A stretch of 64,000 bases of DNA from Caldithrix abyssi DSM 13497 (lineage in GTDB: Bacteria; Electryoneota; AABM5-125-24; Hatepunaeales; Hatepunaeaceae). The notes under the pieces were generated by a model. That model was not told the origin of the DNA and did not search any database. It worked only from the letters and a program-made list of their open reading frames with translations. A program made the position numbers and the translations under genes. The stretch lies in NCBI GenBank assembly GCA_945865405.1, contig CAMBDS010000004.1, positions 62,001 to 126,000 of the forward strand. Direction: 5' to 3'. Shown piece after piece: positions 8,592 to 17,286 of this stretch (position 1 is its first letter; every line of letters begins with the position of its first letter).

Positions 8592-9658
8592 TCGACAAAA
8601 TTTATTCCTGGATAGACAAGCGCTATAAAATTGAGCAGCTTCTATACTTTTCGAAAGAAAAAAGTGTTCCCGTTCACCATGGAACAATGTGGTACTATTT
8701 TGGTGGTATAACGCTCTTCCTTTTTATCGTCCAGGTGATGACGGGTCTATTTTTACTTTTTTACTATCGGCCTGGTGCAGACTCTTCATTTGAGAGTGTC
8801 AAATTCATAATTACGCAAGTAAAATTTGGATGGCTGTTGCGTGGGATTCACTCATGGTCTGCCAATCTGATGGTGCTTGCCGCAATGATACACATGTTTA
8901 GCGTCTTTTTTCATAGGTCTTATCGAGGTCCTCGTGAGATGACCTGGGTAACCGGTGTCGGAATGCTATTCCTCTTAATGGCCTTTGGTTTTAGTGGGTA
9001 TCTGCTTCCCTGGAATGAACTCGCTTTCTTCGCTACCAAAGTTGGAACCGACAGCGCCAGGCAAGTTCCGCTGATTGGTGACTTCCTTCTGAAGCTGATG
9101 CGTGGTGGTTCGGATGTGACGGGAGCAACTTTATCGCGATTTTTCGGACTTCACGTGTCTGTATTGCCTCCGATATTCTCGTTTATGCTTGGGTTGCATC
9201 TCTTTTTTGTTCAAATTCAAGGAATGTCGGAGCCTATGGGCTCCGAGTTGTCCCATGGAAAGAAGCGCACTATGCCTTTCCTTCCAGACTTTTTCCTTCG
9301 CGATTTATTGATTTGGCTCGTCGTTTTAGATATTCTTATTCTGCTTTCAGTCTTTTTTCCTTGGGAACTCGGCGTCAAAGCGGATCCTTTTTCGCCCGCA
9401 CCCGCAGGCATAAAGCCTGAGTGGTACTTCCTGTTTGTGTTTCAATCGTTGAAATTACTCCCGCCACACATCGGTCCCTTTGAAGGAGAAATGTTAGGTG
9501 TCATGGCTATGGGTTTTGGCGCAGCTGTGCTTGTTTTATTACCCTTCCTTGAACGCGCGTCCAGCAAAGGCCGCAGAACCAAACTTGTGGATGTGATCGG
9601 AGTTTTTGGTCTGGCTTATTTTGCTGTTTTTACGATACTCGGTTACGTGATCGATTAA
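8588..9658 (+). CDS. Cytochrome b of a bc-type quinol oxidising complex
   Basis: The 356-residue protein fuses the N-terminal four-helix part and a C-terminal part of cytochrome b. Haem-ligand His pairs are visible in 'GIHSWSANLMVLAAMIH' and 'FGLHVSV...GLHLFFVQ', and the quinol-site PEWYF motif in 'GIKPEWYFLFVF'. The GTG start overlaps the Rieske stop by four bases (GTGA), showing translational coupling. The multihaem gene begins 10 bases downstream, where cytochrome c1 or f would normally be found. This arrangement of Rieske, cytochrome b and multihaem c is known from anaerobic respirers such as Geobacter-type Cbc clusters. Confidence 0.95.
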   Translation: MIDKIYSWIDKRYKIEQLLYFSKEKSVPVHHGTMWYYFGGITLFLFIVQVMTGLFLLFYYRPGADSSFESVKFIITQVKFGWLLRGIHSWSANLMVLAAMIHMFSVFFHRSYRGPREMTWVTGVGMLFLLMAFGFSGYLLPWNELAFFATKVGTDSARQVPLIGDFLLKLMRGGSDVTGATLSRFFGLHVSVLPPIFSFMLGLHLFFVQIQGMSEPMGSELSHGKKRTMPFLPDFFLRDLLIWLVVLDILILLSVFFPWELGVKADPFSPAPAGIKPEWYFLFVFQSLKLLPPHIGPFEGEMLGVMAMGFGAAVLVLLPFLERASSKGRRTKLVDVIGVFGLAYFAVFTILGYVID

Positions 9659-9668
9659 TGAGAAACCC

Positions 9669-10958
9669 ATGAAAAAAGGCTTTTCCGCAATCTTTACAAT
9701 GGTTTTGATCTCAACATTTGTTGTCGTCAAACCCTCTTTTTGTAAACCTGCCTCAAATTCGTGTGTCACTTGCCATCAAGAAATTCACGAAAAAATAGTG
9801 GCTGATTTCCAAGAGGACGTTCACGCCAAGGCGGGCTTATCGTGTCAGGATTGTCATGGAGGTGATCCTTCTATTGCCAGTGAAGATGCGATGGATAAGA
9901 GTAAGGGATTTTTAGGGACCCCAAAGGCCAAAGAAATACCACAATTCTGCGGCAAATGTCATAGCGACCCCCGTTTGATGCTGCCTTTTAACCCCTCACT
10001 TCCAACTGATCAGGTAGAGAAGTACTGGACAAGTCGCCATGGCGAGCTTCTCAAGACTGGAGATACCAATGTTGCCACATGTGTCTCTTGTCATGGAATT
10101 CACAACATCTTTCCTGCAAATGATGCACGGTCTTCGGTTTATCCCAAAAATGTTCCTGCCACCTGCTCCTTCTGTCACTCCGATAATGCAAAAATGGCAC
10201 CCTACGGGATACCTACGAACCAGTTCTCCCAGTACATTGATTCTACAAACGTACATGGCTATGCGCTCCTTGAAATGAATGACCTTGGAGCACCTGCCTG
10301 CAATGATTGTCACGGGAATCATGGAGCACTTCCACCGGGAGTTGCTCAAGTAGGACAGGTTTGTACTCAATGCCACTCTTTGAACGGAGAATTATTCCGA
10401 AATAGCCCCCACAAAGACGGTTTCGATGCATTAGAGATTCCTGAATGTTTATTCTGCCATCAGGCTTCACCAGAATTCGATAAACCGTTTGCAAGGGGAC
10501 ATACAATTGTTCGACCGACAAATAGCCTTATTGGTACAGGCACTAATTCTGTTTGTATTGAGTGCCATACAGAAGGAGATCCCGGGTGGGTAACTGCAGT
10601 GAGAATGTCTCAAGATATGGACAGCCTTGACAGGCGGTTAGAGCGAGTCGAAGTGATTATCGAGAAAGCTGAGCAGTTGGGGATGGAAGTATCTGATGCA
10701 AAGTGGAAATTGAAGAGTGAAGTTTTACAGGCTCGAATGGAATTGCGAACGAGTATTCATAGTTTCAATCTGGAAAAGTTTATTCCATTTGTAAAGCGCT
10801 CCGACACGTCTTTGGACAGTGTCGAACAGCTTGGCAATGAAGCCGTACTTGAGACGGGTAGGCGAAGGACTTATTTTATTATAATGACAGTCCTTCTCGG
10901 AATGGTGATTATAGGATTGTGGCTGAAGATTAACCAAGTGAGTAAAAAGAATGATTAA
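9669..10958 (+). CDS. Membrane-anchored nonaheme cytochrome c
   Basis: Nine CxxCH sites are distributed through residues 32 to about 300, after a signal peptide. The C-terminal part lacks haem motifs, looks helical, and ends in one membrane segment ('YFIIMTVLLGMVIIGLWLKI') with a short cytoplasmic tail, so the haem domain faces the periplasm. The position immediately after Rieske and cytochrome b indicates that it replaces cytochrome c1 as electron acceptor and passes electrons to periplasmic carriers. It is followed by tatA after 39 bases. The assignment to the complex is by context; the haem count is read directly. Confidence 0.92.
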   Translation: MKKGFSAIFTMVLISTFVVVKPSFCKPASNSCVTCHQEIHEKIVADFQEDVHAKAGLSCQDCHGGDPSIASEDAMDKSKGFLGTPKAKEIPQFCGKCHSDPRLMLPFNPSLPTDQVEKYWTSRHGELLKTGDTNVATCVSCHGIHNIFPANDARSSVYPKNVPATCSFCHSDNAKMAPYGIPTNQFSQYIDSTNVHGYALLEMNDLGAPACNDCHGNHGALPPGVAQVGQVCTQCHSLNGELFRNSPHKDGFDALEIPECLFCHQASPEFDKPFARGHTIVRPTNSLIGTGTNSVCIECHTEGDPGWVTAVRMSQDMDSLDRRLERVEVIIEKAEQLGMEVSDAKWKLKSEVLQARMELRTSIHSFNLEKFIPFVKRSDTSLDSVEQLGNEAVLETGRRRTYFIIMTVLLGMVIIGLWLKINQVSKKND

Positions 10959-10997
10959 TTCGATCATCTTTAGAATTTTTAACATAGAGGAGCAAAG

Positions 10998-11171
10998 ATG
11001 AGATTTGGACCTTGGGAAATCGGTTTAATAGTCGTCATCGTGATCCTGCTATTCGGCGCCAAGAAAATCCCCGAAGTCATGCGGGGATTTGGTTCCGGGA
11101 TAAAGGAGTTTAAGAAAGGATTGAAAGATGGAGAGGAGACCGACAATCCTCCTGACGATCCGAAGAAGTAA
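10998..11171 (+). CDS. tatA: Sec-independent translocase protein TatA/TatE-like, 57 residues
   Basis: This small gene has a strong GAGGAG site six bases upstream of its ATG. The product has a short N-terminal membrane helix with an early Glu ('GPWEIGLIVVIVILLFGAKK'), the FG(A/P)KK(I/L)PE hinge, an amphipathic helix containing 'FGSGIKEFKKGL' and an acidic tail. This is the TatA/B/E pattern, and the brevity and helix point to TatA/E. It closes the Rieske/cytochrome b operon, whose Rieske protein carries a twin-arginine motif, so it may be a dedicated pore subunit. tatC is not in the window. Confidence 0.93.
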   Translation: MRFGPWEIGLIVVIVILLFGAKKIPEVMRGFGSGIKEFKKGLKDGEETDNPPDDPKK

Positions 11172-11223
11172 AGGTAAGAATCTATGATCTTTACATACGA
11201 TTTATTGTAATTTCTCGAATCTA

Positions 11224-11268
11224 AAGACCGCAAAATGAAGATTATTAATCTTAATTTTGCGGTCTTTT
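11224..11268. terminator. Bidirectional intrinsic terminator
   Basis: AAGACCGCAAAAT (11224-11236) pairs with ATTTTGCGGTCTT (11254-11266), and an inner AAGATT/AATCTT stem extends the hairpin. TTTT follows on the plus strand and TTT on the minus strand. It lies between the convergent tatA and the 18-haem cytochrome genes and can end both transcripts. Confidence 0.85.
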
Positions 11269-11319
11269 CATGATACTTAGCCAGTAATCGTGCATTTGCA
11301 GAATTTGAATCACTAAATC

Positions 11320-13419
11320 TCAGTCACCAACCGCTGGTGTTGAAAGATCAAGGTTGTGCTCTCTGAGGAATTCACGCAACCATGTAATGTCCTTCATCAT
11401 CAGATCTTCAATCAGTGCGTTATTGTGAACACCTGCAGATTGATCCAGACGTATCCTCTCAGTTCGACGGCGAACTTCAACAACACCGGGTAAATCGATT
11501 GTTCTGCAAAGATGCAATAGCGAATCGATTGAGACAAGATTATCGAAATATTTGCTACGCCAGCCTTCAAGGACTCGCTCATATCCTTCATCATGGCATC
11601 CAACACATGAAGATCCAGTTGGCTTTACAACCGCCCCATCGTCAGGCGAATGACAATCTTTACAGGAGAGACCTCCCTCTGCCATCGCATCCGGAAATGC
11701 ATCCTTTCCCCAGGTTGAATCGCCATTAAAGATTGAAGCTTGAAGATTGTGGCACGCTATACAATCGGGTGGTTTGCCTTCAGTTTGTTTGTGGTGACAT
11801 TGATTGCAACTTTCAGTACTTATACTAAGTGTACCATGCTTAACTTCATTCGAATGACATTCCGTACAAGAAAGTTTTTGGCCGAGCACATGCGTGGCAT
11901 GGGGGAAATCGGTACCCTTTCTCTGAATTGTCATGGTCTCTACACCGTAGTGACACTTCATGCACTCTGCGCCGCTTTTTGGCAATCCGCTCTCAAAGGT
12001 TGGCAGGTTATTAATGCCGGCCAATTTTCCTGCTGAAGATAATTGTTCGAACGCCGCCTCAAGCAATGATTCTGCGAAGGGAATATTGTGTATTCCATGA
12101 CCAAGATCGACCATCGTAATATTGTGCTTTGCTGAGGCGACCAGCGAATCCGCAACATATCGACGATTGTCTGAGATTCCTTGTACAGCGGACTCTACCC
12201 GTCGAGCAATCCCCTGAATCTGGCCAAGTCGTTCTCCATTGCGCCGTTTCCATCCCTCCAGTATCTTATCATACCCAGGATCGTGACAAGGGGTACATAC
12301 GACGCCAGAAGCCACCATCGTTGTTCCAGCCATCGATTCCCCTCCAGTAGAGGCCTGGAGTGTGTGACATCCCTTGCAATTCAGCCCACTTTCGAACATT
12401 GTGCTAGGGTGATCTGGAACTCCTTTACCCCCCGTTCCCATAAAGAGCGAGGATTGAACCTTATGGAAATTTTGATGACAATCTTCGCAAGAGGGCTTCA
12501 CCAGCTCAGTTCGGGAAACGGATTTGTGGAGAATCTCTTGATGACATGCCTGGCAATCGACCTTTCGCTTCGTAATGTGTTCGTTGTGGACAAACTCTGT
12601 ATCCGTAAATCGTTCAATTTTTCCAAGTTCTGCGTGACAGGAATTGCACCTTTCTTTGCTTACATCCCCGGATCCGACTTGCATATTTCCATGACATCTG
12701 TTACAGGTTACTCCGCGTTCGATCATATGTTTGTGGTCAAATTTTACTTCAGGATTTATTGCACTCCTAACTGGCGCATCGTGGCAGGTGGTACAATTAG
12801 ATATTTTATGACTCTCTTCGCCTTTGAAATGGCAGAGGAAGCAGGTAGATGCAGTGACGGACATATGTTCGCCTTGAACAATCTGACTATGACAACTTGT
12901 GCAGCGCAGAGTTTTTCCAAGCCTCAGTTCCGTTAAATGTGGTTTGTGGTCAAAGATAATACCTTGTAAATACTCGACTTTTCCATCCAGTAATCTCGTT
13001 TCATGACAACCACCTCGCAAACAGCTTGCATCTGAAATTTCAGCCCAGGGTTTAGATCGTTTATAAATTCCGGTCGTGTAATTGACGAGCATGGAGAGAG
13101 CGGTGAACTTGCCTTCGATGGTATGCTGAATGCCTGGAGGAAAGTGGCACTTGGTGCACATTACATCTTTATGGCTCGATTGCTCCCACGATTTAAAATA
13201 GGGTTCCATATAGTGGCAACTAACGCAAAATTGTGGCTGGCTGGTCACCTCGATGAAGGCTGAGGAGCCTATCGCGAAGAGAACAAACAGGATCAAAGTG
13301 GCAAGAAGCGTCCTCTTCCATCCAGCCGAATTGATTTTGTTGAACACCCGGGAGATCAATCTTATCGGTAATCGAAGAAGAGATATAACGATATCCCAAG
13401 CATCTTTTAGTAATTGCAT
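11320..13419 (-). CDS. NapC/NirT-type multiheme cytochrome c with 17 CxxCH and one CX4CH
   Basis: The 699-residue protein opens with an amphipathic stretch and one membrane anchor (about residues 36-58). A NapC/NirT-like module follows ('FCVSCHYMEPY...SSHKDVMCTKCHFPPG'), which in the family oxidises membrane quinol. Seventeen CxxCH motifs are visible, and 'CLRGGCH' is a CX4CH site that would make eighteen haems. Two parts of the sequence are duplicated: 'GLNCKGCH...CTPCHDPGYDKILEGW' and 'GLSCKDCH...CVGCHDEGYERVLEGW'. It is convergent with the bc-type cluster. A role in moving electrons from the quinone pool across the periplasm is likely; the terminal acceptor is unknown. Confidence 0.92.
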   Translation of the reverse strand: MQLLKDAWDIVISLLRLPIRLISRVFNKINSAGWKRTLLATLILFVLFAIGSSAFIEVTSQPQFCVSCHYMEPYFKSWEQSSHKDVMCTKCHFPPGIQHTIEGKFTALSMLVNYTTGIYKRSKPWAEISDASCLRGGCHETRLLDGKVEYLQGIIFDHKPHLTELRLGKTLRCTSCHSQIVQGEHMSVTASTCFLCHFKGEESHKISNCTTCHDAPVRSAINPEVKFDHKHMIERGVTCNRCHGNMQVGSGDVSKERCNSCHAELGKIERFTDTEFVHNEHITKRKVDCQACHQEILHKSVSRTELVKPSCEDCHQNFHKVQSSLFMGTGGKGVPDHPSTMFESGLNCKGCHTLQASTGGESMAGTTMVASGVVCTPCHDPGYDKILEGWKRRNGERLGQIQGIARRVESAVQGISDNRRYVADSLVASAKHNITMVDLGHGIHNIPFAESLLEAAFEQLSSAGKLAGINNLPTFESGLPKSGAECMKCHYGVETMTIQRKGTDFPHATHVLGQKLSCTECHSNEVKHGTLSISTESCNQCHHKQTEGKPPDCIACHNLQASIFNGDSTWGKDAFPDAMAEGGLSCKDCHSPDDGAVVKPTGSSCVGCHDEGYERVLEGWRSKYFDNLVSIDSLLHLCRTIDLPGVVEVRRRTERIRLDQSAGVHNNALIEDLMMKDITWLREFLREHNLDLSTPAVGD

Positions 13420-13714
13420 CGAGAGGATTCCATTAAATGATTATAATTCTATGCTTAAGGTACACTGAAATTTGTATTTTGCTTTTGAGTAACAAAATGG
13501 GATTAAACTCATTTTTGTCCTGCTATTGAGCTTAGACTAAATAAGGAAATAGAACTAATTGCGATCTTGTCACTAATCATAATAATGCCACAAATTTCGC
13601 GCCACACATTTGATTAAAGAAGTATATGTTCAAATTAAATAAAAATAAGGCAATTGCCAAACTTCAATTTGATGCTTCTCGAAATTGAGTATCAGACTTA
13701 TCATATGCATTGCG

Positions 13715-13743
13715 TTGTCAAATCAAACTTGTATTCGTATATT
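13715..13743 (+). promoter_or_regulatory. Sigma70-type promoter for cold-shock gene
   Basis: TTGTCA (13715-13720) and TATATT (13738-13743) are spaced by exactly 17 bases. Transcription from about 13750 would give a leader of roughly 100 bases before the ATG at 13853. Long leaders are common in cold-shock genes. Confidence 0.6.
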
Positions 13744-13771
13744 CAAATGCTTGAAAATTGTAATTCATAGT

Positions 13772-13788
13772 CCGAACTTTCGGTTTTT
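13772..13788 (+). promoter_or_regulatory. Small leader hairpin followed by T5, possible attenuator
   Basis: CCGA (13772-13775) and TCGG (13780-13783) form a 4-bp stem with an ACTT loop, directly followed by TTTTT (13784-13788). It sits about 65 bases before the cold-shock start codon. It may be a weak attenuator or temperature-sensitive fold. The stem is short, so chance is possible. Confidence 0.3.
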
Positions 13789-13852
13789 CTCCCGGTCCAT
13801 TAGTGGTTGTTACCTTGTCAGACAAAAGTAATCAAAAATTAACGGAATATAA

Positions 13853-14140
13853 ATGAGATCACAAAGCGATACTTCAGCTAACCGCAAACGGGGAACTGTT
13901 ATTTTGTTTCTGCCAAGGAAGGGATACGGCTTTATACGAGATGAATCAAATGAGCAGGTTTTTGTCCATTTTAGCGATATCAGGGGAGAGGGGCATAAGG
14001 AGCTGGAGATTGGGGAAGCGGTAGAATTCTCAAGGATCGAAGGTGAAAGGGGGGCACAAGCGAAAGATGTCTTAAGGTTGGCACCTCCGAACCCAGTCAA
14101 TTATGAAGACAATCCAAATGAGACGAAGCGTAAATGGTAA
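13853..14140 (+). CDS. Cold-shock domain protein
   Basis: The 95-residue protein contains one cold-shock domain (about residues 12-77) with RNP1-like 'KGYGFI' and RNP2 'VFVHF', the surfaces that bind single-stranded RNA or DNA. It likely acts as an RNA chaperone or translation modulator in the cytoplasm. The domain is flanked by a short basic N-terminus and a polar C-terminal tail ('NPNETKRKW'), so it is longer than the classic 67-70 residue CspA. It is a single gene, with a promoter and a roughly 100-base leader upstream. Confidence 0.9.
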   Translation: MRSQSDTSANRKRGTVILFLPRKGYGFIRDESNEQVFVHFSDIRGEGHKELEIGEAVEFSRIEGERGAQAKDVLRLAPPNPVNYEDNPNETKRKW

Positions 14141-14154
14141 GTAATTCTCGTTAC

Positions 14155-14526
14155 TTACAATTCACCTTCAACCTCGAATGCATTTCGGATATGATTAATA
14201 GACCAGTTGCCGAGGTTGTTTTTAACAACCGTAATGACATCAAATCTAATCTCGTTGTAGTGAGTGGTATCGATTTCTTGTAGGTATCGCGAGGCGGCAA
14301 GTATTAGCCGTTTTTGTTTGATAGCATTGACTTTGCCAGCAAGAAGGGGCGAAGGGCGCAAGGCAGATTTCACTTCGACAAAGACAAGTGCCTGGCCCTC
14401 TTCAGCGATCAGATCTATTTCGCCATTGCGAGTCTGAAAATTTGTGCCGATGACTCTCCAGCCTTGCCTTAAAAGGATGTTCCCAACAGCCTTTTCCGCT
14501 TCTGTCCCAACTTGACGACTACTCAT
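14155..14526 (-). CDS. yraN: YraN/UPF0102 family protein (predicted nuclease fold)
   Basis: The 123-residue protein is full length for the family. It shows the restriction-endonuclease-like core: G-x-x-A-E-x-x-A at the N-terminus ('GTEAEKAV'), then 'NFQTRNGEIDLIAEE' with the catalytic-type Asp, and 'VFVEVKSA' with the E-x-K pair. The family is Holliday-junction-resolvase-like in fold and its biological role is unsettled. It overlaps the 3' end of rnhB by eight bases, the usual rnhB-yraN pairing in many bacteria. Confidence 0.92.
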   Translation of the reverse strand: MSSRQVGTEAEKAVGNILLRQGWRVIGTNFQTRNGEIDLIAEEGQALVFVEVKSALRPSPLLAGKVNAIKQKRLILAASRYLQEIDTTHYNEIRFDVITVVKNNLGNWSINHIRNAFEVEGEL

Positions 14527-15256
14527 CGAATTTCAGCGATTCGTTTGATAGAGGTGAAAACGAAAAACGATGAATCGGAGTTGCTCCCAACGAGGCGATC
14601 TGCCCCAAATGCACAGCAGTTCCATAGCCTTTGTGGCGTTCGAAGCCATAATCTGGAAATCTTATCGAGCTGAGCGACATCATTCGATCACGAGTCACTT
14701 TGGCAACTATAGACGCTGCTGAGATTGAGAGACTGATTGAGTCGCCTTTAACTATTGCTTGAGATCGAATATTTGTGATCTGCTTTAAATTAACTGTCAG
14801 CGGAGTTCTTATTGAGACTTCCGCTTTTTTCATTAACAGCCCATAAGCATATTCAAAATCTTCTGCCATCGGGGTCTTGTTCCCATCGACCAGAATGTAG
14901 TCGGGAATAACCTTTAACCTCATTAACGACAGCGCCATGGATCGCCTTACCGCTTTTCCTATCCCCATTTCGTCAATTTCCTTGGGTGAGACTGAATTTA
15001 GCGAGTAGGTCAACGCCATTCGCCGAATCTGATAGAGCAATTTCACTCTTTTTAATGAGGATAATTTTTTCGAGTCATCTACGCCCCGCAAAGCTATCTC
15101 CAGGTTTTCAACAACATCCGGGGAAGCGCAAGCGGGAAACATTAGTGCAGCAGTCACAAGATGCCCGGCAATCGGCCCTCTTCCAACCTCATCGACGCCA
15201 GCAACGTATTTGAAGCCTGAACTCCAAAGCTCTCTTTCGATTTGAAAGCTACTCAA
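14519..15256 (-). CDS. rnhB: Ribonuclease HII
   Basis: RNase HII removes RNA and single ribonucleotides from DNA duplexes. The 245-residue protein has the N-terminal catalytic motif 'GVDEVGRGPIAG' near residue 20 (Asp-Glu pair), a further acidic residue in 'YILVDGN', and the characteristic 'SLSISAASIVAKVTRDRMM' segment. 'KGYGTAVHLGQIASLGATPIHR' completes the fold. A 30-residue stretch between 'DGNKTP' and 'QAIVKGD' is longer than in typical homologues. It precedes and overlaps yraN, and lies 35 bases downstream of the comEC stop. Confidence 0.96.
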   Translation of the reverse strand: MSSFQIERELWSSGFKYVAGVDEVGRGPIAGHLVTAALMFPACASPDVVENLEIALRGVDDSKKLSSLKRVKLLYQIRRMALTYSLNSVSPKEIDEMGIGKAVRRSMALSLMRLKVIPDYILVDGNKTPMAEDFEYAYGLLMKKAEVSIRTPLTVNLKQITNIRSQAIVKGDSISLSISAASIVAKVTRDRMMSLSSIRFPDYGFERHKGYGTAVHLGQIASLGATPIHRFSFSPLSNESLKFDE

Positions 15257-15291
15257 ATTGGTATTCGCTAATCTTGTAGTTTAGTTTCATT

Positions 15292-17286
15292 TCAAATTCC
15301 TCCCAAAATCCAGGATGAAAAAGAGGGGTGACGCCAATCGACCATCTGCCAGCCGTCCGGTGTCGCTTCCATCAAGATAGCACCTTCCTTATCGGTAAAA
15401 TGTAGTTCTGTACCGACAAATTCGTATCTATTGATAACCTCCAACCTACCTTTAGCGCTAACCCGTTCATCACCCCAACCTCGTGAAACAATTCCAAACT
15501 CTGCTGAAACAGCCTTGATGAATTCGTCAGTTGATGAAGTAGGAGAACCATGGTGTGGTACTTTCAACAAATCAGCCTTTAGAATGTGATCCTTTACAAG
15601 AGAAACTTCGGCCGCTCGCTCGATATCTCCAGTAGATAAAAGAGTTATCTCGCCCTCTGCACCAACGGGAACCGTTAGTTTGAGCACTATCGAGAGGTCG
15701 TTATCCGACCAACCTAGATCGAGTGGTGGGGGATTCAGCACCTCCAACGTGTAGCCATCTGCGAGTCCTGCAATGGTGTCGCCTACTGATATCTGGTTCC
15801 ATACAAGGGACTTCTGAAGTGAGATTGCTTCAAGAGTGAGTAACGTATTTGAAGAATTCTCACTGAGAGTAGAAACGGCCTTCTCGACTGTAAATTCCTT
15901 CACAAGGGTGTTAAACCCGCCAATATGGTCAGCGTCCGGATGAGTAGCCACGAGCAAATCTACTTTATCAATATTCAATCGCCGTAGGACTTTATCGACG
16001 CGACCAATAGCGGTAGAGGGAACAGGGCCGCAGTCAATTAATATCGTTTTTCCGTCTGGAAATCGCCACAATTGCGCATCACCATGACCGACATCTAAAA
16101 AAAGAGTCTTGAAGTTTGTCGGACTTGTTTTAATCGTAGCAAAGATGATCGTCGCTGATATACCAAAAACTAAAATGATCAATCTTTTTAACAGAGGTTT
16201 GATGCTTATTGCCCCCCAAATCAAGAGACCCAAAAGCACGGATAGTGACCAAGGCGGCAGAGTGTATTTCCATTCCGGTGCGATAACCGCAAAATAGCGG
16301 GTTACTTCCTGCCAGGATGCACTGATTGCCAATACACCATCAGCAATCAGTTGCGGAAATGAAGTACCAAATATTTGTGCTGAAACCGCTAACCATGCAC
16401 CTGCATATACCACCCCGAGTATAGGAACAGCAATAAGATTGAAGAACGGACCACCAAGAGGTATGGAGCTAAAATGATAAGATGTTAATGGTGCTGTAAA
16501 TGCTGAACAAGCAATTGAGACTACAAAAGGAACCATTATCCAATGGCGAAAAATTCTCACAACCCTGCCAGAATCTCCTCTGCGCCAATTATTCAACCGC
16601 GAGAAATCGGCCTCAAATAGAAAAATTGCGCCTGTTGCCGCGAACGAGAGCTGAAAACCGGCTTCAAAGAGATCGAGTGGCCGGTAAGCAAGGATAATTA
16701 GTCCTGCCAAGCCAATTGAGTTAAGTTGTGGGGTCCATCTACGAAATAGATAGCCAAGCATAATTGCTAACGTCATGATTGTCGCACGTAATGTACTTCC
16801 TCGTTCAGGTATTACCTGAGAATACAACAGCACAAGTACGATAGCCAAAAGGAACCTGTTGAGTAATGATAATCTTAACAGCGATCCGAGTCCGATAAAA
16901 GCTAAGGCAAGAAAACCTATGTTCAAACCAGAAAGTGCAAGCAGATGAGTCAGTCCAGTTACCCGAAGTTGTTCCATTAACGAAGGGTCGAGGTCGCGTC
17001 GGAAGCCGAGTAGCAAACCCTTCCAGAGGGGGGCGTCTTGGAGCGCAAGCCTATCGCACGAATCAGCGAGCCATTTTCTGATTGCAAGAGTCGGTGAAAG
17101 TTTGACCTGGACAGGAGCCTCGAGGATCGATTTGCAGTGGAACAAGCCGATTACATTCTCCCCTGCCCGAAACCGCTTAAGATTGAACTCCCCTGGGTTT
17201 CCATGAGCAGCAACCGGGCGCAACTCACCATTTATCAACAGTGTCGACCCAAAAGGGGGCGGAAAAGACTCTTCCCTCTCACCCAT
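15292..17286 (-). CDS. comEC: ComEC/Rec2 DNA-uptake channel, main part (frameshifted from its N-terminus)
   Basis: ComEC forms the inner-membrane channel for single-stranded DNA in natural transformation. This 664-residue frame begins inside the DUF4131-type domain ('HGNPGEFNLKRF') and continues through the competence domain with 'LTHLLALSGLNIG' and many membrane helices. It ends in a metallo-beta-lactamase-like domain ('LDVGHGDAQL', 'THPDADHIGG', 'KVPHHGS'). The first two membrane helices and the start of DUF4131 lie in another frame at 17235-17645, overlapping by 52 bases. A single -1 shift, or one missing base, would join them. The ATG at 17286 has no clear ribosome-binding site. Confidence 0.88.
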   Translation of the reverse strand: MGEREESFPPPFGSTLLINGELRPVAAHGNPGEFNLKRFRAGENVIGLFHCKSILEAPVQVKLSPTLAIRKWLADSCDRLALQDAPLWKGLLLGFRRDLDPSLMEQLRVTGLTHLLALSGLNIGFLALAFIGLGSLLRLSLLNRFLLAIVLVLLYSQVIPERGSTLRATIMTLAIMLGYLFRRWTPQLNSIGLAGLIILAYRPLDLFEAGFQLSFAATGAIFLFEADFSRLNNWRRGDSGRVVRIFRHWIMVPFVVSIACSAFTAPLTSYHFSSIPLGGPFFNLIAVPILGVVYAGAWLAVSAQIFGTSFPQLIADGVLAISASWQEVTRYFAVIAPEWKYTLPPWSLSVLLGLLIWGAISIKPLLKRLIILVFGISATIIFATIKTSPTNFKTLFLDVGHGDAQLWRFPDGKTILIDCGPVPSTAIGRVDKVLRRLNIDKVDLLVATHPDADHIGGFNTLVKEFTVEKAVSTLSENSSNTLLTLEAISLQKSLVWNQISVGDTIAGLADGYTLEVLNPPPLDLGWSDNDLSIVLKLTVPVGAEGEITLLSTGDIERAAEVSLVKDHILKADLLKVPHHGSPTSSTDEFIKAVSAEFGIVSRGWGDERVSAKGRLEVINRYEFVGTELHFTDKEGAILMEATPDGWQMVDWRHPSFSSWILGGI

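Larger units (their letters stand above)
13420..13852. other. AT-rich divergent intergenic region
   Basis: This 433-base stretch holds no credible ORF. It separates the minus-strand cytochrome from the plus-strand cold-shock gene. I see one good plus-strand promoter (13715-13743) and a small hairpin with T5 (13772-13788) in the resulting leader. A promoter for the cytochrome must lie near 13430-13500 on the minus strand but I could not pick a convincing one. No tRNA or repeat array is evident. Confidence 0.7.

Noticed and set aside
12181-12936. 251-codon plus-strand ORF
   Set aside because: It lies wholly antisense to the multihaem cytochrome, whose CxxCH pattern proves the coding strand; its own translation resembles no family.
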